Positions 25,360-32,857 of a stretch of DNA of 64,000 nucleotides are shown one piece after another (position 1 is the stretch's first letter; each line of letters starts with the position of its first letter). Source of the DNA: Actinacidiphila acidipaludis (GTDB lineage Bacteria > Actinomycetota > Actinomycetes > Streptomycetales > Streptomycetaceae); assembly GCF_019890725.1 (NCBI RefSeq), contig NZ_JAINZZ010000006.1:62001-126000 (forward strand), read 5' to 3'. The notes beneath the pieces are model-generated. The model was given only the letters and a program-made list of their open reading frames with translations. It had not been told where the DNA came from and did not search any database. A program made the position numbers and the translations under genes.

Positions 25360-25459
25360 TACCTAGGTAGCTCACTAGACACAAGCTACCTAGGTAGCTC
25401 GTGAGGGTCAACCCTCTCGACGCGAGAGGGGGAAAACTACCGTTGGATACGCTCCTAGG
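25360..25459. promoter_or_regulatory. Repeated TACCTAGGTA operators of the GntR regulator
   Basis: TACCTAGGTAGCTC occurs twice, starting at 25360 and 25387 (27 bases apart). The second is within the perfect 14-bp palindrome GCTACCTAGGTAGC (25385-25398). A half-site CCTAGG at 25454-25459 ends one base before the gntR start codon. Autoregulation by the adjacent GntR protein (KorSA-like) is the simplest reading. Confidence 0.65.
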
Positions 25460-25460
25460 T

Positions 25461-25841
25461 ATGGACTGGAAGCCAGAGAAGCCGCCAAGCGCCAAGGAGA
25501 TCGCCGGTCGGTTCCGTGACGACATCGCCGCAGGCACCTACCCGCCCGGACGCCAGCTCCCGGGCGCCAAGGGCGTCGCCAAGGCACTGGGAGTCGCGCT
25601 CATGACCGTGCAGAGTGCGTACAAGCAGCTCGCTGAGGATGGCCTGGTGGAAGGCCGGCCGGGCAGCGGCACCTACGTCATCGAACCGCAGAAGGGCCAG
25701 CCCAGCGCGAGCGAGACCGCTCTCGGGCTGCGCGAACTTCAAGACCACCTGAGCCATGTCACCTCCCAGCTCTCCGAACTTCGCGACCGAGTCGCCCGGC
25801 TGGAAACCGTTCAACCTGGCCGTTCTGACGAGAACCAGTAA
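25461..25841 (+). CDS. GntR family transcriptional regulator (KorSA-like)
   Basis: The 126-residue protein has a GntR winged helix-turn-helix (EIAGRFRDDIAAGTYPPGRQ, VAKALGVALMTVQSAYKQLA, GRPGSGTYVI), followed by only a short coiled-coil tail (LSHVTSQLSELRDRVARLE). There is no large effector domain. AICE repressors such as KorSA of pSAM2 are short GntR proteins controlling replication and transfer. The ATG is preceded by an operator half-site rather than a clear ribosome-binding site, so translation may be leaderless. Confidence 0.85.
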   Translation: MDWKPEKPPSAKEIAGRFRDDIAAGTYPPGRQLPGAKGVAKALGVALMTVQSAYKQLAEDGLVEGRPGSGTYVIEPQKGQPSASETALGLRELQDHLSHVTSQLSELRDRVARLETVQPGRSDENQ

Positions 25842-25874
25842 GCCGGAAGATGCGCGCATGCGCAGTGGACAGGG

Positions 25875-25959
25875 GTTAACAGTGCCCGCGTGTTAACTGT
25901 TAACTGCCCACGTCAGGCGATGCGTTGGCATCATGAGACAGATCCCGCATCGCCTGACG
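25875..25959. promoter_or_regulatory. Operator-like repeats upstream of the XRE-TPR regulator
   Basis: GTTAAC occurs at 25875, 25892 and 25899, including the inverted pair GTTAACAG / CTGTTAAC. A perfect 14-bp inverted repeat follows (CGTCAGGCGATGCG at 25911-25924, complement at 25946-25959, 21-base spacer), ending 12 bases before the regulator's ATG. These look like binding sites for this or another regulator. Confidence 0.55.
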
Positions 25960-25971
25960 CATGGGGCAGCG

Positions 25972-27156
25972 ATGAAAACGAAACTGCAAGCGGCGCGCAC
26001 GGCACGGGGCTGGTCTCAGGCTCAGCTCATGGACGCCATGGCCGACGCTGCCGACCGGCTCTGCATCGACTTACCGGCGCCATCCAGCCTGAAAACACAG
26101 GTCTCGATGTTCGAGAACGGGCGCCGCATACCTGGGCAGGACTACCAAACGATCTTCTGCGAGGTCTACCACTCAAGCCGTACGGACTTGGGCCTGTGCG
26201 TGGAGTCGGCCCCGTCGCAGCTCGAATCGCTGCCCAGACTCCCTACGCCTCAGTCGCTCTCTCCGAAGGCCAGCCCCGGCGTTCTCGACTACCTGAAGTC
26301 CGTGTTCGTCCAGCACGCGAACGCTGAACCCCTGGTCGGCTCGCGCTTCCTGGTACCGGCCGTGCAGAGCCAGATGCCGCTCATCGAAGAACTGTGCAAG
26401 GACGCTGACGGCCCGATGCGCGATGACGTTGTGCGGGTGGGCGCCCGCTACTCCGAATTCCTGGGCTGGCTCCACCAGGACACCGGCGACTCCCGAGAGG
26501 CGATGCTCTGGACGAACCGCGCACTCGACTACGCCTCCGAACTCGCCGACCCGGCGCTCAGCTCGTACGTCTTCCAGCGCCGAAGCAACATCGCAGCGGA
26601 GGCCGGCCAGGCGGGCTATGCGGTAGGGCTGGCGAACGCCGCCTTACGCGAGGAACGGAAGCTGCCCAACCAGGTGCGAGCCGTAGCGTTACGGGCCCGC
26701 GCGAACGCACACGCCATGCTCGGGCACGATGACGACTGCCGGCGAGCATTCGATGAAGCCAGGACGTTCGCCGACCGCGCGGCCGAGGACGGGCCGAGCC
26801 TGGCCCCGTATTGCTCGGTGGCCTACATCGACATGGAGGCGGCGAACTCCGCCCTCCAACTCCACCGCCCCGAAGATGCCGTCAGGACGCTGGAGGCCAG
26901 CCTCACCCGATGGCCGGCAGAACAACAACGCGACCGCGGGCTGTGCCTGGCCAGGCTCGCGACGGCCTACGCGCAGATGGAAGACGTTGAAGCCGCCTAC
27001 AAGACGGGCCAAGAAGCGGCGGCCATCGCCCAAGCGACGGGATCGGCCCGCATCCTCGCTGAGCTTGGAAGGCTGCAAGTCCACCTTGCCCGGTGGAGCA
27101 AGTTGGTTGAGATCGCCGAACTCAACCGCACGTTGGGCACTATGAAGGGGAACTGA
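25972..27156 (+). CDS. XRE-type regulator with TPR-like C-terminus
   Basis: The 394-residue protein has an N-terminal helix-turn-helix (LQAARTARGWSQAQLMDAMA, then TQVSMFENGRRIPG). A long helical region with TPR-like repeats follows (SREAMLWTNRALDYASELAD, ALRARANAHAMLGHDDDC, DAVRTLEASLTRWPAE). This plan is common in Streptomyces regulators that may sense peptides. The ATG at 25972 follows the inverted repeat. It is 19 bases upstream of a creatininase-family gene and probably co-transcribed with it. Confidence 0.85.
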   Translation: MKTKLQAARTARGWSQAQLMDAMADAADRLCIDLPAPSSLKTQVSMFENGRRIPGQDYQTIFCEVYHSSRTDLGLCVESAPSQLESLPRLPTPQSLSPKASPGVLDYLKSVFVQHANAEPLVGSRFLVPAVQSQMPLIEELCKDADGPMRDDVVRVGARYSEFLGWLHQDTGDSREAMLWTNRALDYASELADPALSSYVFQRRSNIAAEAGQAGYAVGLANAALREERKLPNQVRAVALRARANAHAMLGHDDDCRRAFDEARTFADRAAEDGPSLAPYCSVAYIDMEAANSALQLHRPEDAVRTLEASLTRWPAEQQRDRGLCLARLATAYAQMEDVEAAYKTGQEAAAIAQATGSARILAELGRLQVHLARWSKLVEIAELNRTLGTMKGN

Positions 27157-27175
27157 GCCGGACCGAGGGAGAGCC

Positions 27176-27883
27176 GTGAGCCTGCTGCCGACCATCACGA
27201 CCGTTGACGTCCAAGAACAGGCACCGCACGTCGCGGTGCTGCCTATCGGATCGTTCGAGCAGCACGGCGGGCACCTGCCGCTCATCACCGATGCTGCAAT
27301 CGCGTGCGTGATCGTCCGCGAGCTAGCCGCCGCTTACCCGGTGCTGCCGCTACCGCCCATCACCATCGCGTGCAGCCACGAACACGGCACCTGGCCGGGC
27401 ACGGTCAGCATCAGCGCCAGGACGCTGCACCTCGTGGTCACGGACATTGCGCAGTCCCTCGAAGCGCAGGGCATCCGCAAGCTCGTGCTCGTCAACGCAC
27501 ACGGCGGCAACTACGTGCTCTCCAACATCGTGCAGGAGGCCAACCTCACCGAGCCTCGGATGTCCCTCTTCCCGCAGGGCCGGGAATGGCAGCGCGCACG
27601 CGACCGCGCCGGCCTGGTCTCTGACGCTCACGGCGACATGCACGCCGGCGAGATCGAAACGTCCATCCTGCTCCACGCCGAACCGTCCCTGGTGCGTTCC
27701 GGCTATGAGAACGCCGACCACGACGGCGGCGAACGTCCCTTCCTCCTGATTGAGGGCATGCGGGCGTACACCGATACCGGCGTCATCGGCTTCCCCTCGT
27801 ACGCTACTGCAGAAAAAGGGAAGAAAATACTAACTAGCCTGACGGAGGATTTCGCCAATCACCTTGAGGCCATGGGAAGCTAG
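27176..27883 (+). CDS. Creatininase-family amidohydrolase
   Basis: The 235-residue protein carries the family's metal-binding motifs: PIGSFEQHGGHLPLITD, SHEHGTWPGTVS, LVNAHGGN and DMHAGEIETS. Family members include creatininase, sugar-lactone-type amidases and the mycofactocin peptidase MftE. No mycofactocin genes are present, so the substrate is unknown. The GTG start follows GGGAGAG. The last 100 bases are noticeably AT-richer than the rest. Pairing with an XRE-TPR gene suggests a regulated metabolite or peptide hydrolase. Confidence 0.9.
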   Translation: MSLLPTITTVDVQEQAPHVAVLPIGSFEQHGGHLPLITDAAIACVIVRELAAAYPVLPLPPITIACSHEHGTWPGTVSISARTLHLVVTDIAQSLEAQGIRKLVLVNAHGGNYVLSNIVQEANLTEPRMSLFPQGREWQRARDRAGLVSDAHGDMHAGEIETSILLHAEPSLVRSGYENADHDGGERPFLLIEGMRAYTDTGVIGFPSYATAEKGKKILTSLTEDFANHLEAMGS

Positions 27884-27953
27884 CCATGGCGCGCCAGATA
27901 AAATCCTTCTCGGCGGGTTAAGCCGTTCCATCAACCAAGCCCACACTTCTCAT

Positions 27954-29135
27954 TCATGCCCGATCACCGAATAGCCGAATGACGCCTTCATCCGTCAGGC
28001 CGTCACCTTCAGTCGATGACGGCTCAGAGAAAAGATCCTCGCGAGTTGGCACTCTGGCAGCCACAGTGCGGAAGAGCCCGGGCGTCACTCTAGCCTCCCT
28101 CGCCAACGCCAGTTCTCCTATGCCGACCTGACCCAGCAGTTCTACAGCACGGGGATAAAGCGATGGCTGCTCCACGGCAGGCATTTCGCCAGGTTCACGC
28201 CTTCGCCAACCCTTTGACGAGAGGTAGGCGATCGCGTTCCTATATGTAACATCACTCATAACGCCCAACGACCGGGCGCGGTACAGCAAAGCCTGGAGAC
28301 TTACCCCATAAGCCTCCTTCAAGCTGGCAAGAACCCGCCAGTTTGCCTTACTTGGCAGCAAATCTCGCACCTCACTCTCAGGCAGCAGCAGTTCAGCAGC
28401 GAACCGGTGCGCCTGATTCTCTACGACTTTACTGCCCGGCTCAGCGTCAACATGCATGACAAGATGCCCAAGCTCGTGGGCTACATCAAAACGCTGGCGA
28501 TAGTAATCCTCTTTGGCGGGATTCAAAACGATCGTCGGCCTGTAATCATGATCAAAAGAATACGCATCAACAGCAGCGACCTGCACAGGACTGAAAACAA
28601 CGACTACGCCATTATTCTCAGCCAGCCTGACCAGGTGTCCAATCGGCCCCGCCTTCAGATCCCAATGCTTACGTAGCAACCGGGCAGCCTCTTCCGGCAC
28701 AGAGCTAACCACGTCGTCGACATCTACGCTTAGGCGGGGAAGATTTGGCTCCGGAAATTCGACGTGCCGCTCAAGAGCGGCACCAACATCCCCAGCAATC
28801 ACGCCGTACGCATAGGCTTGATCGCGAGCAAGCTGCGTCGTAGAGCGCAACGAGCGAAAGTGCGGCGTTGCGTTGCTGCCAGCAAACTGTTGCGGTCCCG
28901 GCAGGAAAAAGCCCGGATCCACGCCAAGCGTCAAGCACAACTGGGCGACCGTGGCTGGCGCCGGCCGCTTTGTATTACTTTCGTACGCTGCGACAGCGGT
29001 TGCACTCTTGTCGATCTTCGAGGCTAGTGCATTCTTTCGAAGCCCAACCAACTGCCGCGCCAATGTCAAACGCCGACCATCAAAAAGGCGAGAGGCGTCA
29101 CCAACCTGCACTTCGGTGCGGCGCGAGGAATTCAT
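27954..29135 (-). CDS. XRE-family regulator fused to ImmA/IrrE metallopeptidase
   Basis: The 393-residue protein has an N-terminal helix-turn-helix (LTLARQLVGLRKNALASKID, AVAAYESNTKRPAPAT). A zinc metallopeptidase domain follows with the HExxH in FDVAHELGHLVMHVD and a downstream Glu-containing helix (NQAHRFAAELLLPE). ImmA/IrrE proteases cleave repressors or antitoxins, and fused XRE-IrrE proteins are common in toxin-antitoxin and phage-defence loci. Base composition is clearly less GC-rich than the chromosome. It is 18 bases downstream of an unknown 269-residue gene and likely co-transcribed. Confidence 0.88.
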   Translation of the reverse strand: MNSSRRTEVQVGDASRLFDGRRLTLARQLVGLRKNALASKIDKSATAVAAYESNTKRPAPATVAQLCLTLGVDPGFFLPGPQQFAGSNATPHFRSLRSTTQLARDQAYAYGVIAGDVGAALERHVEFPEPNLPRLSVDVDDVVSSVPEEAARLLRKHWDLKAGPIGHLVRLAENNGVVVVFSPVQVAAVDAYSFDHDYRPTIVLNPAKEDYYRQRFDVAHELGHLVMHVDAEPGSKVVENQAHRFAAELLLPESEVRDLLPSKANWRVLASLKEAYGVSLQALLYRARSLGVMSDVTYRNAIAYLSSKGWRRREPGEMPAVEQPSLYPRAVELLGQVGIGELALAREARVTPGLFRTVAARVPTREDLFSEPSSTEGDGLTDEGVIRLFGDRA

Positions 29136-29153
29136 GACTAACCACCCATTTCG

Positions 29154-29963
29154 TCACTTGTCGTTCCCCTCCCGTGCCGCGCGGCGGAGTCGAACAGGGG
29201 CGTCCTGAACGCCGCTCGGCGCCGGACGAGGACTCGGAGTCACTGGAATCGGCCCCGAACCGGGAGTCCCGAAGTCGCTAGCAAGTAGATCATGCTTCCA
29301 GTACCACGCCTCGCCTCCCCCTCGGTTCAAACGAGAACGCCCTAGGTAAAGTTCTCGGAGGCCCAAGTCGAGGTTCACGCTGTGAGCGACGATCAGAGTC
29401 GTCAGTTCGGAGTCTTCAGGCTCCTCGGCCAAGGCTTGCAGGACAGCCATCAGAGACGGGTCATCGCCATCGTCGAAGGGAAGCATGGGGTGCGTGTCCA
29501 GCCACCCCTCGGGCTTCGCTTGGGAAGCAACCCGTCGCTTCGTGGGACTCTTCTGTGACCAGGGGATGGCGTCGCTCTCGCCATAGACGAACGAGGCGAG
29601 CAAGAACCGCCACCTGCCGCTCCGCCAGCCTGGCGAGCGGTTGAGGTGAGACCAGGTGACCTCACCTGGAACCACTGCCGGCATCTTCTCGTACTCGCCA
29701 GGGAAGAGACCGGCTGCCACCGTGTCCAAGCCCTCAGAAGCGGCCGAGAGCTCCGCGACGCCGTGTCGACCCGTGGAGAAAACCCTGTGCAGACGGTCAC
29801 AGAAGAGCCTGTGAGCGGTCGACCCAACCCAGCCCTGGTCATGCCCAGTGTCCGGGTCGAAGTCCTCCATCGTGCGGCGGTAGGCCGACGCGTTGGCCCA
29901 AGCAAGGGCCACCAGTACATCGCTAGACGCGAGATCCTCAAGCGCATCCTGCTGCTCGCTCAT
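29154..29963 (-). CDS. Unknown partner of the XRE-IrrE protein
   Basis: The 269-residue soluble protein begins MSEQQDALEDLASSDVLVAL. It has a Trp-rich middle (SPGWRSGRWRFLLASFVYGE) and ends in a Pro-rich, basic tail. HSVNLDLGLRELYLGRSRLN looks like a structured helix. I recognise no family, signal peptide or catalytic motif. It is the first gene of a two-gene operon with XRE-IrrE, so it may be the protease's substrate, a toxin or a sensor; none of these is shown by the sequence. Confidence 0.7.
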   Translation of the reverse strand: MSEQQDALEDLASSDVLVALAWANASAYRRTMEDFDPDTGHDQGWVGSTAHRLFCDRLHRVFSTGRHGVAELSAASEGLDTVAAGLFPGEYEKMPAVVPGEVTWSHLNRSPGWRSGRWRFLLASFVYGESDAIPWSQKSPTKRRVASQAKPEGWLDTHPMLPFDDGDDPSLMAVLQALAEEPEDSELTTLIVAHSVNLDLGLRELYLGRSRLNRGGGEAWYWKHDLLASDFGTPGSGPIPVTPSPRPAPSGVQDAPVRLRRAAREGNDK

Positions 29964-30183
29964 GGCAGGCGACTGTACCCCATCCCAGCAAGCCGCGCAT
30001 GAAAATAAACCAAGAGCGCCATCATGCGCCTCGCAGTGAACCGAACAAGTGATCCACTACTGGCGGAAGACACCTGCAAACGACGCCGACAGCCAGCGGA
30101 GGTGGCCGATCACGAGTCAGCTTGGGAGCCCACATCCCCGGCGTACGTCATGGGGTAGGAGTGGAGCGCTCGCAGTTGAGCGC

Positions 30184-30212
30184 TTGTCACACCCGCAGAA
30201 CCTTGCTACAGT
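30184..30212 (+). promoter_or_regulatory. Predicted housekeeping-type promoter
   Basis: TTGTCA (30184-30189) and TACAGT (30207-30212) are separated by exactly 17 bases, close to the consensus for the main sigma factor. The dyad GTCACC-ACGTAC-GGTGAC (30219-30236) lies right at the expected start of transcription and could be an operator. Confidence 0.6.
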
Positions 30213-30266
30213 GACCCTGTCACCACGTACGGTGACTTCACATACTAACCCGAGGCGTTTGCCTCC

Positions 30267-30296
30267 AGAGGGCGAGACCAACTGGTCTCGCCCTCT
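30267..30296 (+). terminator. Hairpin between promoter and HEPN-motif gene
   Basis: A perfect 14-bp inverted repeat (AGAGGGCGAGACCA and its complement) with a minimal loop is followed by TTGTT. It lies about 50 bases after the predicted transcription start and 20 bases before the gene, so it would act as an attenuator or end a short RNA. Confidence 0.65.
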
Positions 30297-30317
30297 TTGT
30301 TGTCAGAGGGGTGCCGG

Positions 30318-31958
30318 TTGACCACTGCTTCGGGTCCTGATGGCCAAGACGCCAGCTCGGCTTACAGCCGCCACGTGACGACACGCTTGCTCGACTTCAC
30401 TAGCGCATACACATCTTGGCATCGGCGACTCTGGGCAATCGGTTCGTTCCTGTCCCTTGAAGAGCTTTTCGAAGCTGGCCAGTGGGTCGAGAAGAAAGTT
30501 TTGGGCCAAACTACACTCGACTGGCATAAGCACTCCCTTGATCGTCTAATCGGCCAGGATGCCGCAATGGGTGACAAGGTTCGGAAGAAGGAACTACAGG
30601 AAATCCTTCGAGGTGACCTCTCCATCGCAAGCAGCAATCGTCGGCGGCTCCGGTTCTTCATCGACCGTTGCAGACCAGGCTACTTGGAACGGTGGGCTGA
30701 CAAAGTCACGGAAGCGAGTCCCCCGCGGGCCGAACTCGTCGCTAGATCCGTGGCGTCACACCTGCTTGACGACGGGCATAGCTTTACGGGGCTACAGCGT
30801 TGGATCAGAGATGGCCGGGAGGGTCTGTCTGCGTTCGACGTGATCCGCGAAGCTAACCTGCTCGCAGAAAAAGGGAGTAGCGTCTTCGAAATCTACGTTC
30901 CTTTTAAATCTCTACCCAAAGCAGATGATCTCACTCAGGGTCTGTCTCATTGGGTCACGGCCCAGAACGCACCGGCGTGGCTCGCGCATTGTGATTACGC
31001 TGCCGACCAAGATGAGATCGGTGGGTTTATCTACCGCGCAGAGGCCCGAGACTTCGAACGAGCCGTCGAGATAGCGAGCGACCTAGTCGATCGCGTGAAG
31101 GCACGCGCCAAGTTTTCTCGATCCGGCGGAACGGTTATTTCTTGCCCGAATGTATGGGTAAAGGGCGTCGCCGGCCCGCAACCGCTGGCTACGGCCAATC
31201 GAGGCGCCTATGTCCTGTCCCTGGCGGCAGAAAAGCAGATCTATTCCGTGGGAACTGGCCTTCAGAAGCCCGGAGGCGATCGAGAAGAGTTCATCGACGA
31301 CGCCTTGGAGCTTGCTGCCACACTCAACACGGGAGCATTGGCCCCAGCTGTATCAGGCGCATGGGCGGCACTCGAATCCCTTTTGACGGAACCCCGAGAC
31401 CCGACCGAACCCGGAAAGGTGGTCGCCGCTGTCCGTGCCGCCCAACTCGTAGCTTGCTCATGGAGTCGTGCCGAATTGACAGCAATCTCCCACCAAGTCC
31501 GGCACCGCACCGGGGACACCATCGCCAGCGACCTCAAAGCATTGCCTAACAACCGGGAGCGAGCTGAGTACATTGCGCGCCTAGTCGAGGCTGGTAGCTT
31601 TATCCCGTTGAAGCAGAACTGGCGTCTACGCAGCGACGTGGCCGCAATCGATCGCATGCGAGAGGTACTAGCCAATCCATACGCTGTCTTGAACCGCGTG
31701 CAGTTCTATCTCGAAGCGTCGCTGCGTGGTTTGTACCGCGCCCGGAACGTCGTAGTGCACGGAGGGTCGACCAGCGGGGTTGCGCAGGCCGGAACGTTGA
31801 GGGTCGCCGCTCCCCTGGTTGGGGCGGCTCTAGACAGAATCACTCACGCCTACCTCGTTTCGGGGACCCCGGTCCTGGAACTGGCCACTCGCGCTGAGTT
31901 CAACCTCGCGCACGCTGGCGACGAGTTGGGGCCGCATGTCTGCAATCTCCTTGAGTAG
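30318..31958 (+). CDS. Large protein with C-terminal HEPN-like motif, possible defence effector
   Basis: The predicted protein has 546 residues, soluble, with no named N-terminal domain seen. Near the C-terminus YRARNVVVHGGSTSG contains R-N-V-V-V-H (about Arg476 to His481), the Rx4-6H active-site pattern of HEPN RNases, in the context usual for ApeA-like HEPN proteins (helix, RNxxxHG). HEPN proteins act as RNA-cutting toxins in abortive infection and toxin-antitoxin systems. TTG at 30318 is preferred because AGAGGGG stands six bases upstream; an in-frame TTG at 30297 overlaps the hairpin. No antitoxin gene of the MNT type is adjacent. Confidence 0.7.
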   Translation: MTTASGPDGQDASSAYSRHVTTRLLDFTSAYTSWHRRLWAIGSFLSLEELFEAGQWVEKKVLGQTTLDWHKHSLDRLIGQDAAMGDKVRKKELQEILRGDLSIASSNRRRLRFFIDRCRPGYLERWADKVTEASPPRAELVARSVASHLLDDGHSFTGLQRWIRDGREGLSAFDVIREANLLAEKGSSVFEIYVPFKSLPKADDLTQGLSHWVTAQNAPAWLAHCDYAADQDEIGGFIYRAEARDFERAVEIASDLVDRVKARAKFSRSGGTVISCPNVWVKGVAGPQPLATANRGAYVLSLAAEKQIYSVGTGLQKPGGDREEFIDDALELAATLNTGALAPAVSGAWAALESLLTEPRDPTEPGKVVAAVRAAQLVACSWSRAELTAISHQVRHRTGDTIASDLKALPNNRERAEYIARLVEAGSFIPLKQNWRLRSDVAAIDRMREVLANPYAVLNRVQFYLEASLRGLYRARNVVVHGGSTSGVAQAGTLRVAAPLVGAALDRITHAYLVSGTPVLELATRAEFNLAHAGDELGPHVCNLLE

Positions 31959-32431
31959 CCATGTGCCGCACCAACTAATCGACGAGTGGGGAGCCACTGA
32001 GGGAGCCACCACCCACGATCCGCTGTGTACGTCCGCGGACCTCGGTGGACACATCACACTCCCGGACGGCTAGCCCGACAGGTAGCTAGGCTGCATGTAC
32101 CCCCCGTTATGACCGCTCGGGAGCAAGCGGTCTTTAAGTAAAGTCAGATTGTCCCGGGTCTTCTACGATGAGCCGGAAGCCGAAGTGTTGTTGGAGGGGG
32201 CTGCGGCGACGAGCAGGTCCGTGGGGGGGGCCAGGAGGTCGCTGGAGCCCTGGGGAGTGTCAGCCGTCCGCACGGAAGGGCACGTTCCACTCCAGTGTCT
32301 GGTGACAGGCTGGATCGACTTGACCGAACCAGGTGGTGCCCTAGGGGCCGAATGACACAGAATGCGGGGGTGAGCGAGCGCACAGCGGCCGTATCGGCGC
32401 GGCTGCCGGGACAGTTGGAAGGTGCAATCTG
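31959..32431. other. Intergenic stretch with one terminator
   Basis: These 473 bases have no convincing gene. A 7-bp hairpin (GACCGCT/AGCGGTC, 32111-32132) followed by TTTAA probably terminates the HEPN-motif transcript. The short open frame from 32149 has no conserved features, and the rest holds nothing I can name. Confidence 0.5.
32111..32132 (+). terminator. Terminator of the HEPN-motif gene
   Basis: Stem GACCGCT/AGCGGTC with an 8-base loop, followed by CTTTAAGT-like T-rich sequence, 150 bases after the stop codon. Confidence 0.6.
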
Positions 32432-32743
32432 ATGAGCAAGGTCCCGGAGAACGGTGAAGAGAAGGCGTCCGAGACCTCCAGTCCTGTAGCCGGCGAGCCT
32501 GCTGAAGCCAAAGCCGGCCCGGTCAGGTCCGGGCCCTCCTGGAAGCAGATCGCCGTAGCGGCCGGCGGCTTTGCTGTCACCGTAGCGGGCACAGTCGTCG
32601 TCACCCTCGTCGCGACGCACAACTCCGCGCGTATGGCGAACGCGGCGGCGTACGCCCACGGCCTGCTTGACGGGGCCAAGGCCGCGAGGAGCGGTTACGA
32701 CTTCGACGAGGATGACGACTACTTTGACGACGAGGACGACTAA
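32432..32743 (+). CDS. Small single-TM protein with acidic tail
   Basis: The 103-residue protein has a charged N-terminus, one transmembrane helix (IAVAAGGFAVTVAGTVVVTLVA), and a tail ending in FDEDDDYFDDEDD (strongly acidic). The ATG at 32432 follows GGAAGG with about 10 bases spacing. It stands alone between the HEPN-motif gene and the DGQHR operon. I recognise no family; single-TM small proteins in defence islands can be membrane effectors, but this is speculation. Confidence 0.65.
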   Translation: MSKVPENGEEKASETSSPVAGEPAEAKAGPVRSGPSWKQIAVAAGGFAVTVAGTVVVTLVATHNSARMANAAAYAHGLLDGAKAARSGYDFDEDDDYFDDEDD

Positions 32744-32857
32744 GACGGTTCCACCAGCCGATCGAAGTCGGGATCCCGGCGGCGCCCCTCAGGTACGGCA
32801 AGGCTGCGGGCTAAGGACCGACGGCTACTAGATCAGCGCCGACCAGGGCGTGGGTGT

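Larger units (their letters stand above)
25047..25460. promoter_or_regulatory. Divergent regulatory region upstream of the GntR regulator
   Basis: This 414-base gap separates the leftward transfer operon from the rightward gntR gene. It holds the tRNA-like hairpins (25139-25258), an 8-bp inverted repeat GTGGCAAC/GTTGCCAC enclosing a CCCCTGAACAGGGG hairpin (about 25298-25332), and three operator-like boxes (25360-25459). Confidence 0.6.
29964..30317. promoter_or_regulatory. Divergent control region upstream of the HEPN-motif gene
   Basis: This 354-base gap lies between divergent genes and has no convincing reading frame. It contains a good promoter (30184-30212), a dyad at the expected transcription start, and a strong hairpin before the HEPN-motif gene, listed separately. 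The left 200 bases must include the promoter for the leftward XRE-IrrE operon, which I could not pinpoint. Confidence 0.5.

Noticed and set aside
27176-27883. Mycofactocin peptidase gene mftE
   Set aside because: No mftA, mftB, mftC or other mycofactocin genes are present; only the family name is supported.
31959-32431. Gene from 32149 on the plus strand
   Set aside because: 68 codons without ribosome-binding site, motif or codon bias.
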